Part shown: positions 1 to 9,396 of the stretch, one piece after another
Layout of the letters: every line of letters begins with the position of its first letter
Position numbering within the stretch: the stretch's first letter is position 1
Source of the DNA: Knoxdaviesia capensis
Lineage: Eukaryota > Ascomycota > Sordariomycetes > Microascales > Gondwanamycetaceae
Direction of reading: 5' to 3'
Assembly (NCBI GenBank): GCA_001510575.1
Contig: LNGK01000023.1
Span: 1 to 29,017 of the forward strand
DNA: 29,017 nucleotides
The notes under the pieces: generated by a model
What the model was told of the DNA's origin: nothing
Databases searched by the model: none
The model's input: only the letters and a program-made list of their open reading frames with translations
Position numbers and translations under genes: made by a program

Positions 1-347
1 TAGGGGGAAAGCTTCCTTCTTATCCCCTATGGGATCTAGGCTTCCTCCTATCTAGATCCCTAATGCCTTCTAAGGCTTCCCTTCCCATACTAGGCTCTTC
101 GTAATTCTATATTATATCTATCATTATTCCCTAGGCTATTCATCGTAGCCTTATTCTTTGTCATAAACTTCCGGCTATACAAAGGATAATATAATATGAA
201 TTAATCCAATATTCAACATAAAGGAAATTAGGATATAGATAGAATTAAGATATAAATAGGGGACGATTATAGAACGAATATTATAATAGAAAAGTAAAAT
301 AATAAATAAAAAATAAAAAAGGAAAAAAATAGTATAGGGTAAGGTAA
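1..347. other. Flank or LTR edge of the Gypsy relic
   Basis: This stretch lies beyond the last in-frame codon of the minus-strand retroelement, where its 3' LTR would be expected. I see no second copy of it on the far side of the element, so an LTR cannot be confirmed. Bases 1-218 keep several CA and TG dinucleotides, whereas 219-945 have none that I could find, so a boundary in mutation load falls near 219. Bases 280-345 are A-rich on the plus strand. No gene is visible. Confidence 0.4.
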
Positions 348-1560
348 CTATCTACTAATAGACGATAGACGCTTACGATCTAGCTCGAGTAGGCGACGAT
401 TAGTATACTAAAGGCTACGAATAGGCTAGCTATCTTCGATATACGCTAGGAATAAGTTAAACCTATTATAGCGTTTATCGAGCCGATAACCGCCTAGTAA
501 CTCTAGAGTATAGGTATTACCCTAGTAAACGTCGATAATAAGCTATAGTCTATCGTAGAATAGCTCGTATTTATACTTTTACGGTCGATATCGTAATATC
601 TAGTCGCCTTTACTAAAAATACGATACGTAGCCTTATCGTTCTATAATATAGTACGGATATATATTCGGTATACCTTTATAGAGTTAGATAATAGGCGAA
701 CGGTCTTAAATAACTATCTTTCGTAAGCTAAATCTTACTAGGAGGCGATAACTTCGTCTATAGTAGGCTCCCGTTCGTATAGCGTAGTAATATAGGTAGC
801 GCTATCGTAGGGCTTAGTACCGAAAAGTAAGTAATACGGGGAAAAGCTACTTATTTACGGTCTATTTAGGTAGATACGTATAGCTTTAGGAATAATTATT
901 AGCTAATCGATATCTTCTCGGTTTTTAGTATTAGCGCCGGCTAGACAGCTAGCGATATACTTAATTTACCTATTAAAGCGCTTAACTTAGCTATTCGTCT
1001 ATAGATAGTATATTATTATACGATACTATTATATAGGGGGGTTATAGTTAGTAAGGAGGGTCCTAAATTTATTAGAGTTAAAGGGGGTACTATTATCGGT
1101 AATAATCTCGACTAGCGGTCCGAATACTATATAAATACGTACTATTAATAACTTCGTAATAGCTAAGGTACTATTACGAGGGTCTATAGCTACTATAGCG
1201 TAGCTAGTAGCGTACTTAACTACCGTTAATAGCTATATCTATTTACTATTAATAATAAAACGGCTAGTAAAGTCTATTCCCTAGCGTACTAATAATCGTA
1301 TGGTTAGTATCGGTCGTAGCGATTCCGTTACTTTAGGGGGCTTTTATAGTAATTAATATTCTATATACTATCGAACGGCCTTATTCGTAGCTAAAATTAA
1401 GTCGGGATACTATACTCGTTTAGCTAATAACGTATATAGGGTACTAACGCGCGTATAGCCTTCTAGCTTATAGACCTTAATAGCTTCTAAAACGGAGGCC
1501 TCGTACGTTAGTATCTTTATTAGGATACGGTTAATAACGGTATATACTTCGCCGTAAAAG
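348..1560 (-). pseudogene. Integrase domain with GPY/F-type C-terminus, relic
   Basis: DDE integrase that would insert the element cDNA. The N-terminal zinc-binding HHCC region is seen as LEGYTRVSTLYTLLA (about 1,400-1,460) and a later YIEY, its histidines and cysteines turned to tyrosine. In the catalytic core, GIDFT carries the first Asp (codon 1272-1274) and ITDNSTPF the second (codon 1095-1097); the catalytic Glu position (codon 981-983) reads Lys in VKRFN. Spacing is D-58-D-37-E/K. The segment at about 360-700 holds KGD followed by a stop, then ILRYRP, YELFYDR, GNTYTLE, YNRFNLF and RSL, typical of the GPY/F module. I see no chromodomain after it. The frame ends at TAG 348-350. Confidence 0.9.
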
Positions 1561-1924
1561 ATAGCGAAATAATCCTAAACGAAGGTTAAAGGGATACGAT
1601 AGGGGAGTAGATAGCTATTTTCTAAGTAGTTAATAATATCCTAGACGTTATACTATCTAAGGTCGTTTAACTTCTTAATATTAAGGGCGATTAGCGTATC
1701 GTTCGTAGGTTATTCGGTATTTATAGTATTATTCAGAGGCTATTTAGCGTCGTTTAGTAGTAGTCGCGCCGGTAGACGTATCTTAAATCGTTAGTTTAGT
1801 AGTCTAGGGGTCTCGTTATTAGTAGCGGGAAAGACGTTAGTTAACGTGTTATTATCGTTCGTTTTATACCCTTCCTCCTTATTCGTTACGAGCGCTATAT
1901 CTATACGTAGCCGTAATAACTAAT

Positions 1925-2290
1925 TAGCTAAAATATTAGCCTTACTAGATTAGTAATAAATACGTACGCTATAGTATATAATTATATCGAGAAATCGTAA
2001 TATTCTAGCTAGCTATTCCTACTTAGTAGTAAAAAGGCGTAGGGTTTCGTAGTTAGTAATAATAGTGATCTCGGTAGCCTCTAGCTAGCTCCTCTAATAC
2101 TATAATAATATAATAACGGTAAGTATTTCTCTTTCCTAGGCGCTATATCGCTACTAGGTCTTTAATAAAACGGCGCTAAAGTACGTAACCGGGTATAAAA
2201 CGCTACGTTTATTATTAGAATCGCGTTATAGTTAGAATAACGTAGTACCGATAATATAATTAGAAGCGTTAGTCTCGAGTATTAATAGGA
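1925..2290 (-). pseudogene. RNase H domain of Gypsy relic
   Basis: Degrades the RNA strand during reverse transcription in an intact element. In the Pol register the domain begins with LETNASNYIIG (about 2,240-2,279), where the first catalytic aspartate of the TDAS motif has become asparagine. Next come SVLYPVTYFSAVL, EREILTVI, the segment EITIITNYETLRLFTT (about 2,035-2,080), where a second catalytic-type aspartate and a histidine have been altered, and ANILAN with LLRL at the end (about 1,930). The order and spacing match the RNase H that directly follows RT in Ty3/Gypsy Pol. Stops replace glutamine and tryptophan positions. Confidence 0.88.
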
Positions 2291-2454
2291 GTATATAGTC
2301 GTAGTTACGTAGCTCCGGGAGGGAAGCTATAGTATCGCGAATATCGCGCTAGGCTTATAATAACTCGTTATCTAGCTATACTTATATACCTTTAGGCTTA
2401 TCTACTCTAGTATACTTATAGAGTAGACGCGCTTTATATACGAAGTAAGGGATA

Positions 2455-3200
2455 AAGCGGCGTAAATAGCTAGTAGTATTTAAAAAACTACGGATCTCGG
2501 TAGTAGTAGTAGGCGCTAGTCTTTCGTAGACGGTAGCTACTTTCTTAGGGTCGGGACGAATACTATAAATAGAGATAATTATTCCTAGGAACTTACCTTC
2601 TTTAACGAACTATTCGTATTTCTTAAGGTTTAATAATAGTTAATAGCGGCTTAATTAGCGTAGAATAGCGACTATTCTCTTAGTTAATTCTATTATTATC
2701 TTACCTTAAATATAAATATTATCTAAAAGGCCTATAGTAAAGGCGCGTACCGGCTCGAGGACTTTGTTTATAAAACGCTAGAAGGTTATAGGTACGTTTA
2801 TAAGGCTAAATAGTATACGAAGCTATTCGTATTATCTAAATAACGTAGAAAACGCTATCTTTAGTACTACCTCGGGGTCTATAACTATCTACTAGAAGCC
2901 GTCTTCTAAGTTAAGAAAGGTATAGAATCGGTATCCGGCGGCTTATTATAGGGAATCCTTAATATTCGGTAATAGATAGGCTACCTTTTACGTAACTTCG
3001 TTTAACGTACGGTAGTTAATTACGAAATAGTATCTAGGCCGGTTATTACTAGGGAGGGGCTTCTTAGGTAGTAATAGTATAGGTACGGATTATAAGGAGT
3101 TAATAACGTATCGAATAATACTAAGTAAGAGTAGTTTATCGGTAAATTCCTTTATAATTTTACGTTAGTAGGGGCTATAGCGGCGTAAGGGGAGAGATCT
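2455..3200 (-). pseudogene. Reverse transcriptase domain of Gypsy relic
   Basis: RNA-dependent DNA polymerase of the retroelement. Visible blocks in order are VPILLLPKKP (about 3,058-3,087), YFVINYRTLNEV (about 2,998-3,030), FLNLEDGF (2,895-2,918), INVPITF with RFINKVLEPVRAFTIG just upstream of the active site, and GLLDNIYI at 2,718-2,732, which is the catalytic x-x-DD box with the second aspartate changed to asparagine, a TpG-to-TpA change. The connection region follows: KFLGIIIS (about 2,571-2,597), DPKKVATV and EIRSFLNTTSYLRRFI (about 2,455-2,500). In-frame TAG/TAA codons interrupt it. The family assignment is secure; the enzyme is dead. Confidence 0.93.
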
Positions 3201-3767
3201 AGGTTTAGTATTAGCGGTCTTAATATTATATTAAGTACGGGCCTTTACGTCCGGTCTAGTATTAAAATACCGTAGAATAAAGACGAAGGTATTATTATCG
3301 AAGGCCTTTTATATAATTATTAGGGCTTCGGTATTTACCTTCTTCTATTAGTTTTCTATAATAATATAGGTACCGCGAATAGCGTCGCGCTTCGTACGCT
3401 CTTTCGTAAGTAATAGTTACTTCTTATACTTAAGTAATAGCTCTTTATTAAATTTAATAGTTACTCGGTCGGTATTTACCGTTCTAGGAAACGTTTATCG
3501 GGGTAAAGGAGTACTATTATACTATTACTTAGCGAGGTACGTAATAAAGGGAAACGATTTAGAGGTAATATAAGAGAGGGTATAGGTATCGGGGTCCGCG
3601 GGTAAAATACTATAAATATATATCGATAGAGGTAAAGGGAGGTTCTTATCGTAGAAAGAGGTAGGTTTATCGTGAAAAGGGGTAATATTATCGTAAGAAG
3701 AGGTAATATTTATCGGATTAGAATCGGTAGTAGAGGTAGTATAGGTAATAGCGATATTATCTCGTCT

Positions 3768-4115
3768 CTAGGGAGGGTAGAAATATAGAATAACGGGGGA
3801 ATCGCGTAGGAGTATAAGCTTTATTATATTATTAGCGTCGGTATAACCGAGCTTTATAGCTCCGCTTCGGCTAATAGTTAGGTTAGTAGGATAGGTACCG
3901 TTAGTAATAATACCGGCTACTATAGAAATAACTTTAGATAGTCCGTTAATAGTTATTAATCGGAAAGAAATAACGATATCGTTAATAATAGCGAAGCTAC
4001 TATTACCGCCTAGGCTACTAAGGCGTAGGGGGTTAGTAGACCGGTATAGCGCTAAATAGCGACGGGCGTACGATTTAGAGACGAATACGCTAGCTATTCC
4101 GGTATCGATAAACAC
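3768..4115 (-). pseudogene. Retroviral-type aspartic protease domain of Gag-Pol relic
   Basis: A 115-codon stretch without stops lying between the Gag zinc knuckle and RT in the same register. It opens with VFIDTGIASVF, containing the catalytic DTG triad of retropepsins (Asp codon 4104-4106), hydrophobic before and after as usual for the flap-side strand. Further on, a segment near residues 78-85 (NLTISRSGAI) sits where the second conserved hydrophobic-Gly/Arg element of the family falls. The apparent start is GTG (4113-4115), not ATG, so this is a window in a longer fused frame and not a gene of its own. It survives open by chance because few Gln, Trp, Cys or His codons lie here. Confidence 0.85.
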
Positions 4116-4629
4116 TACTAGCGGCGTTTATTAGTTATTCGTTAGTAAACCGGTATAGAGGCGGTATCGTTTACGGTATCCTTCGCGTCGTAGCTATTTT
4201 ATTAGTATCTTACTAATTAACGTTAATTCCTCTACCGAAGGGATTATAAATAGTATAGAATAGTAAGTAACGTTAGCGAAATAGTTATTATCTACGTCTA
4301 AGCCCGTAGCTTCTAAGAAGGGAGATCCTTCGGGAGATAAGTCTTCTTTCTATATAGGGTATATACTATAAATAGCGGTTTTCTTATCCCCTCTCCTATT
4401 ATTCCGTTATCCTTTATCTATTATTAGTCTATCTTTATTCCTAGAGGGGTAGGGAGTAGGGGAACGGTATATCTTTCGGTCTTAAGACGGTCTTCGTAAA
4501 TAGTTACGGTCGCGGGAGGTATTTCGAGAATAGTTACGAGGCTCGCGGGAATAACTACGATTATCTATCGTTCGGCCTCGGTTTATCGTAAAACGCGTGT
4601 TCTAGCGCGCCTTTTAACGTCGATCGTTA

Positions 4630-6400
4630 TTCTTAGTACGTGGCTCCGTATATTCGCGAACCTAATAACCTATCTTTCCGTATTGGAAACACGTAGATTT
4701 ATCTTTATCTTTATCCTACGTAATATAATTAAGTACTTCTTTATAGGTTCTAAATTATAGCGTTTCTCCTTCCTCCTCGGTCTTTAGCGCGGTATTTAGC
4801 TAAGCGGCGTATAATTATCTAGTCTTTAATAAGTAGTAGGTAGTATTAACTATAGTACGGATACTAGAATCGGGGGTTATATCCTACCGTATCTTATACT
4901 ATAAGTCCGTAATATTATAGCGTAGAATATCCTCTACTATACGTCGAATATAATACGTTTCAAGTAAGTTATCGGTAGAATTCTATACTATTTTAGCTAA
5001 AAGCTCGATAGCTTTATATTCGGACTTATTCTAATAATTAAACGCGAGAGCTATAAATACGCGCGAAGGGGTAGATATTAGTATACGACTAGAGATAAAT
5101 ATTAATATAGATTCTACTAATATAGGCTACGGTATATCGGTATACCGTCGAACGAAATACTAAAGGGGTATAAATTCGCTTCTAATTACCGGTAATATTC
5201 GAGACGTCTAATACGTATATAGAATTATAGATTTATATAAGTAGGTCTAAATACGTACTAATTATACTATAACTATATAGTCTACCTTACTTAAGTAATC
5301 GCTTTATAGCTAACTAATAGCTTTTTTATTATTTTTCTTACGATCCTCTCTATTACTAATATCTAATAAGAGTATTAGCTCTAGAAACGTCGCTTAGAGG
5401 TATTAATACTACCCGATAGCGTACTTATCGTTTATTAAAGGTATATTATACTTTATTAGACTACCTTCGATAGCTAAATTCCCGTTTTCTAAATGAGGGC
5501 CTAGGAATCGTCCTTTAATAGCTAGCTATAATAGTAGTATAAAGCCGTTAATACTAATATTAGTAAACGGTTTACTTTTAGGTCCTAGATATAATTTCGC
5601 TTAAAATATCACTTTAGGGGGTATCGTTTATAATAGTATTCGTTAGAATAGTATAGGAAATATTAGAAATATACTACTATTATATACTCCTTATCTATAT
5701 ACATAACCTTATTATCCTTTTAGAACCGTATTACCTATACCTCTTAGTATTTATAATATAATATACGGTACTAAGGGCTAGTTTTTCGTTAGTTAGACGC
5801 TAGTTATAGGTAATAACGGGTTATTAGCTATAGTTACGCTAGAAAGGGGGCTCTTTCTACCTAAGTCGGTAGGTAATAGTAGTCCTATTATCTATAGACT
5901 AGCTAATAATAGCGAGGGAGTAGGAAAAGAGGATAAGGTAGCTATAGCTATAGCTAGTAAGTTACTACGGCTTATAGCGTCTATTAGCTTTTCTAGAAGC
6001 TTTTCTATTATCGTATTAATAACGGTATTTATATTATCGGCACGCTCTTTCTCTCTCGTTTATCTATTAAAGTTAGACTCTATACGGTCTATAAGTAGCG
6101 CTTTTATTATTTACTTTAATTCCTCGATCGTAATAGACTCGGTATATTAAGGCGGTAGACTACTTACCGGCTAAGCCGGTAGGATATTTATCCCGTTATC
6201 TATAGCCTTTCCTTTCCCTCGTCCTATTATTATCCGACGATTATATATAATAGGGGTTACTTCCGTAGGGGGTTATAGCTCCTTAACTAGTAACTTACCG
6301 GTTTATAGGTTAGTTATAGCGCTTACCTTACTTAAGGCTTTAAGGTTATAGGTAATACTTTTATCTCTTTTACGTAGAATACGTTATTCTTTATCCGATA
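4630..6400 (-). pseudogene. Gag (capsid/nucleocapsid) relic with destroyed zinc knuckle
   Basis: The structural part of the Gypsy element. I followed one register from about 5,700 to 4,640; it reads as a polar protein with a lysine/asparagine-rich stretch near 5,322-5,340 and an acidic segment near 4,770. At about 4,648-4,691 a CCHC zinc knuckle is recognisable as CFQYGKIGY followed by a stop, then VREY: the first cysteine (codon 4689-4691) survives, while the second cysteine, the histidine and the last cysteine all read as tyrosine, as expected when TGY and CAY codons become TAY. The knuckle would no longer bind zinc. The 5' limit is uncertain because start ATG codons are erased; the sequence above 5,700 was not followed codon by codon. 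Confidence 0.8.
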
Positions 6401-6520
6401 TTCGGCGTAAAAGCGGATATTAGCGGTCTAGGCTCGCTAGGAAATAGGGGGTTAGGGGTATAAACCGATAATAAGTAAGAGCGAAAAGGAAATAAATAAG
6501 GAAAACTAGGGCGTAATAGT

Positions 6521-6917
6521 TATAAATAGTTAGATAATCTAGATTTATAGGGTTAATAATAGGGGAAAAGAGCGGTAGAAAGGTTAACTATTAGAAAAGA
6601 AATAGGGCTAGTAAAATAAGAAATAAGACTATTAGTATATAAAAGGGGTATAAAGGGGGTATAAAAGCGGGTTAATCTTAGAATAAGAGGTAGATTAGAA
6701 ATTAGAATTAAATAGAATAAGAGAATAGGTAATAAAGGAAGTCCGTAAACGGAGGTAGTAGAAAATAATCGAAAATAGTAGAAATATTAAGACGTTAGTT
6801 ATCGGAATAATAGGAGTCTTAGAAATAACTAGAAAAAGTTATAGAAATAAATAAGTAAAGTCGTAAAATAAAGGAAAAGTCGTAGAAATAAATAAAAAAT
6901 AGAGGGATTAGCTATTA
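6521..6917. other. Purine-rich leader region, no gene
   Basis: A plus-strand purine-rich, A-rich stretch just upstream of Gag in the sense of the minus-strand element, probably its untranslated leader. It has many GAAATA, AGAAAT and GTAAAATAA-like words and no domain I recognise. No LTR copy of the 1-347 region and no primer-binding site were seen. Confidence 0.3.
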
Positions 6918-6960
6918 AATGTTTAGTAATAGGACTCGAACCTATTAGTAGTATCCGATA
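6918..6960 (-). other. tRNA T-arm/box B-like motif 1
   Basis: On the minus strand GGTTCGAGTCC matches the RNA polymerase III box B consensus, and the surrounding AATAGG-TTCGAGT-CCTATT forms a perfect 6-bp T-stem with a 7-base loop, followed by an acceptor-like TACTAAAC. I could not fold a complete cloverleaf: the anticodon and D arms do not pair convincingly. It may be the 3' half of a decayed tRNA gene or of a tRNA-derived SINE. Confidence 0.35.
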
Positions 6961-7261
6961 GCTTAGGAGGTATAGGAAAGGTACGCGGGAGGCGTATAAA
7001 CGTCGGTAAAGGTAGGGTAATTCGGTATTTTACCGGAGTAATAGTAGTTAATTAGTTATTAGTTCGGTAAGGACGGAATTAAAAGAAAGAAATTAAAAGA
7101 TATTTATTTAACGTGCTTTCGTTACTAAAAGGAAGTTAAATAGAAAGGGTTTTTTATAAAAGAAAGGTAATTCGTAGTTTACCGCGGCGGAAAGTAGTAA
7201 AGCTATCGGCGGAGGTGAATTCTAAATTAAAAGAAAGGAAAGTCGAGATATCGGTCGATTA

Positions 7262-7320
7262 CGTATCGATTAGGACTCGAACCTAGAGGAAAGGTAGTCG
7301 ATTACGATAGTTAGGCTTTA
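7262..7320 (-). other. tRNA T-arm/box B-like motif 2
   Basis: A second minus-strand GGTTCGAGTCC, about 340 bases from the first, flanked by CTAGG and CCTAA (four of five stem pairs form). No complete tRNA structure is visible. Two copies of the same 11-base box B so close together suggest a repeated tRNA-derived sequence, but the flanks of the two copies are not clearly alike. Confidence 0.3.
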
Positions 7321-7379
7321 AAGGAAGGTTAATAAGAGATTAATAGTATAAGTATTACGCTTATAAAAAATTAATTTTT

Positions 7380-8116
7380 TATAATTCCTAGATATATAGT
7401 CTAAAGGACTAATAAATAAGTTATAATTATAAGGTACGTATAGAGAAATATATATAAANGGAAGCTTAAATTTTTTCTATCTTAAGATATTTCCTATAAA
7501 AGCGCGGTAGATATCTACCTTTTATAGGTCTTTTACTAGCTCTTTAAGGCATTTATATATATATAGATATACACCTAAATACTTACCGCTAGGTAGTATC
7601 CACGTGTATTAGTATACGTTTATACGTAATTATAATACACTCTAACCTATTAGGGATCCATATTAATATATTCCGTCGGAAGGCTATAGTAGTAATCGGT
7701 ATATATAATTATACTAAAATAGGCTATAGTAAATAGGCTAATATCGGTCTCTTCTTATATAGTAACTTTATTTATAATCGTTAGCTTAGATTAAGGCTCC
7801 TAGAAACGTTAGAACTTACTTTATAGAGATACGGTCTACGTAAATTAAAAGTTTCTTAGAGCCTTTAAATAAATATTAAGATAAGAATTAGGAGATAGTC
7901 TACGTAGCTAAGAGAGATATACTTCTATAAATCTCTAGCCGAAGATATAAGATAAAATAAATAAACGAGTTATATAATAGATACGCTAAAGTAAATCTTA
8001 ATTATTAACTATCCCTATAATTAATATACCTACGGTCCCCGGCTAAATAAGTAGTAAGAAAGTACGAACCATAAGATAACCTAGTAATAAGAAAGCATAA
8101 TTAACTCTAAGGATTA
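7380..8116. other. AT-rich spacer with no visible gene
   Basis: No domain, RNA gene or tandem array is recognisable. An ambiguous base N lies at 7459. A short TA-rich microsatellite runs at about 7,550-7,575. Bases 7,540-7,680 keep several CA and TG dinucleotides, so this spacer is less RIP-mutated than the retroelement. The satellite array begins at its right edge. Confidence 0.5.
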
Positions 8117-9235
8117 TTATTTCTAGGCGGCTCTCCTAACTACCTCCTATCTTACTTCTTACCTACGGAGGACCTATATAAAGGTATTTACTAGGAGTAT
8201 AATACCCAAGAATATATCTATATATAGTATTCTTTATAGTCTATCTATTTAGCTACTACCCCGCTATAGAATATAGATACGGCTAGTAGCTAAGTATCTT
8301 TTACCCGATAGTATAAGTAGAAGGAATAAGTATAATAGAAGGCGGATAGAAGCTTTCTAGGCGGTCCTCCCTACTACCTCCTATCTTACTTCTTTACCTA
8401 TAGAGCACCTATATATAGTAGTATACTAAGAAGTATAATACCCGAGGATATATCTATATACGGCCTATTTTATAGTCTATCTATTTAGCTACTACCCCGC
8501 TATAGAATACGGATACGGCTAGCCGCTAAGTATCTTTTACCCGATAGTATAAGTAGAAGGAATAAGTATAATAGAAAGCGGATAAAAGCTTTCTAAGCGG
8601 TCCTCCCCACTACCTCCTATCTTACTTCTTTACCTATAGAGTACCTATATATAGTAGTATACTAGGAAGTATAATACCCGAGGATATATCTATATACGGC
8701 CTATTTTATAGTCTATCTATTTAGCTACTACCCCGCTATAGAATATAGATACGGCTAGTAGCTAAGTATCTTTTACCCGATAGTATAGGTAGAAGGAATA
8801 AGTATAATAGAAGGCGGATAGAAGCTTTCTAGGCGGTCCTCCCTACTACCTCCTATCTTACTTCTTTACTTATAGAGCACCTATATATAGTAGTATACTA
8901 GGAAGTATAATACCTAAGGATATATCTATATACGGCCTTCTTTATAGTCTATCTATTTAGCTACTACCCCGCTATAGAATATAGATACGGCTAGCCGCTA
9001 AGTATCTTTTACCCGACGGTATAGGTAGAAGGAATAAGTATAATAGAAGGCGGATAGAAGCTTTCTAGGCGGTTCTCCCTATTACCTCCTATCTTACTTC
9101 TTTACCTATAGAGTACCTATATATAGTAGTATACTAGGAAGTGTAATACCCGAGGATATATCTATATATAGCCTACTTTATAGTTTAGTTTATCTATTTA
9201 GCTACTACCCCGCTATAGAATATAGATACGGCTAG

Positions 9236-9236
9236 N
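9236..9236. other. Ambiguous base at a phase break in the satellite
   Basis: A single N at 9236 joins a satellite unit interrupted 177 bases after its start (9059) to sequence from the middle of another unit (TAGGAAGTATAATACC). The next unit start is 338 bases after 9059, breaking the 236-bp phase. The join shares the letters CTAG on both sides. It is likely an assembly join, so copy number here is unreliable. A second N occurs at 7459. Confidence 0.8.
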
Positions 9237-9396
9237 TAGGAAGTATAATACCTAAGGATATATCTATATACGGCCTATTTTATAATCTATCTATTTAGCT
9301 ACTACCCCGCTATAGAATATAGATATAGCTAGCCGCTAAGTATCTTTTACCCGATAGTATAGGTAAAAGGAATAAGTATAATAGAAGGCGGATAGA

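Larger units (their letters stand above)
348..6520 (-). mobile_element. RIP-inactivated Ty3/Gypsy LTR retrotransposon relic
   Basis: A retrotransposon internal region reading right to left, with domain order Gag, CCHC zinc knuckle, aspartic protease, reverse transcriptase, RNase H, integrase. RT-RNaseH before integrase is the Ty3/Gypsy order and excludes Copia. Motif codons at 4689 (zinc knuckle), 4104 (protease), 2721 (RT), 2265 (RNase H), 1095 (integrase) and 600 (integrase C-terminus) all share one register, so Gag and Pol appear to be a single fused frame with no net indel. The frame is broken only by TAA/TAG codons of the kind RIP makes from CAA, CAG and TGG. A candidate terminal TAG lies at 348-350. 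Flanking LTRs, a primer-binding site and a polypurine tract were not identified. The right boundary is approximate. Confidence 0.9.

Noticed and set aside
3768..4115. Stop-free 115-codon stretch as an independent gene
   Set aside because: It starts with GTG, lies in phase with a longer Gag-Pol relic and holds its protease motif; it is a fragment that lacks RIP-made stops by chance.
6918..6945. Primer-binding site of the minus-strand retroelement
   Set aside because: The tRNA-like motif reads in tRNA sense on the element's sense strand; a primer-binding site would be complementary.
6960..7000. Box A-like TAGCTTAGGAGG on the plus strand as a tRNA gene start
   Set aside because: It lies opposite in strand to the nearby box B, and no pairing arms or box B follow on the plus strand.
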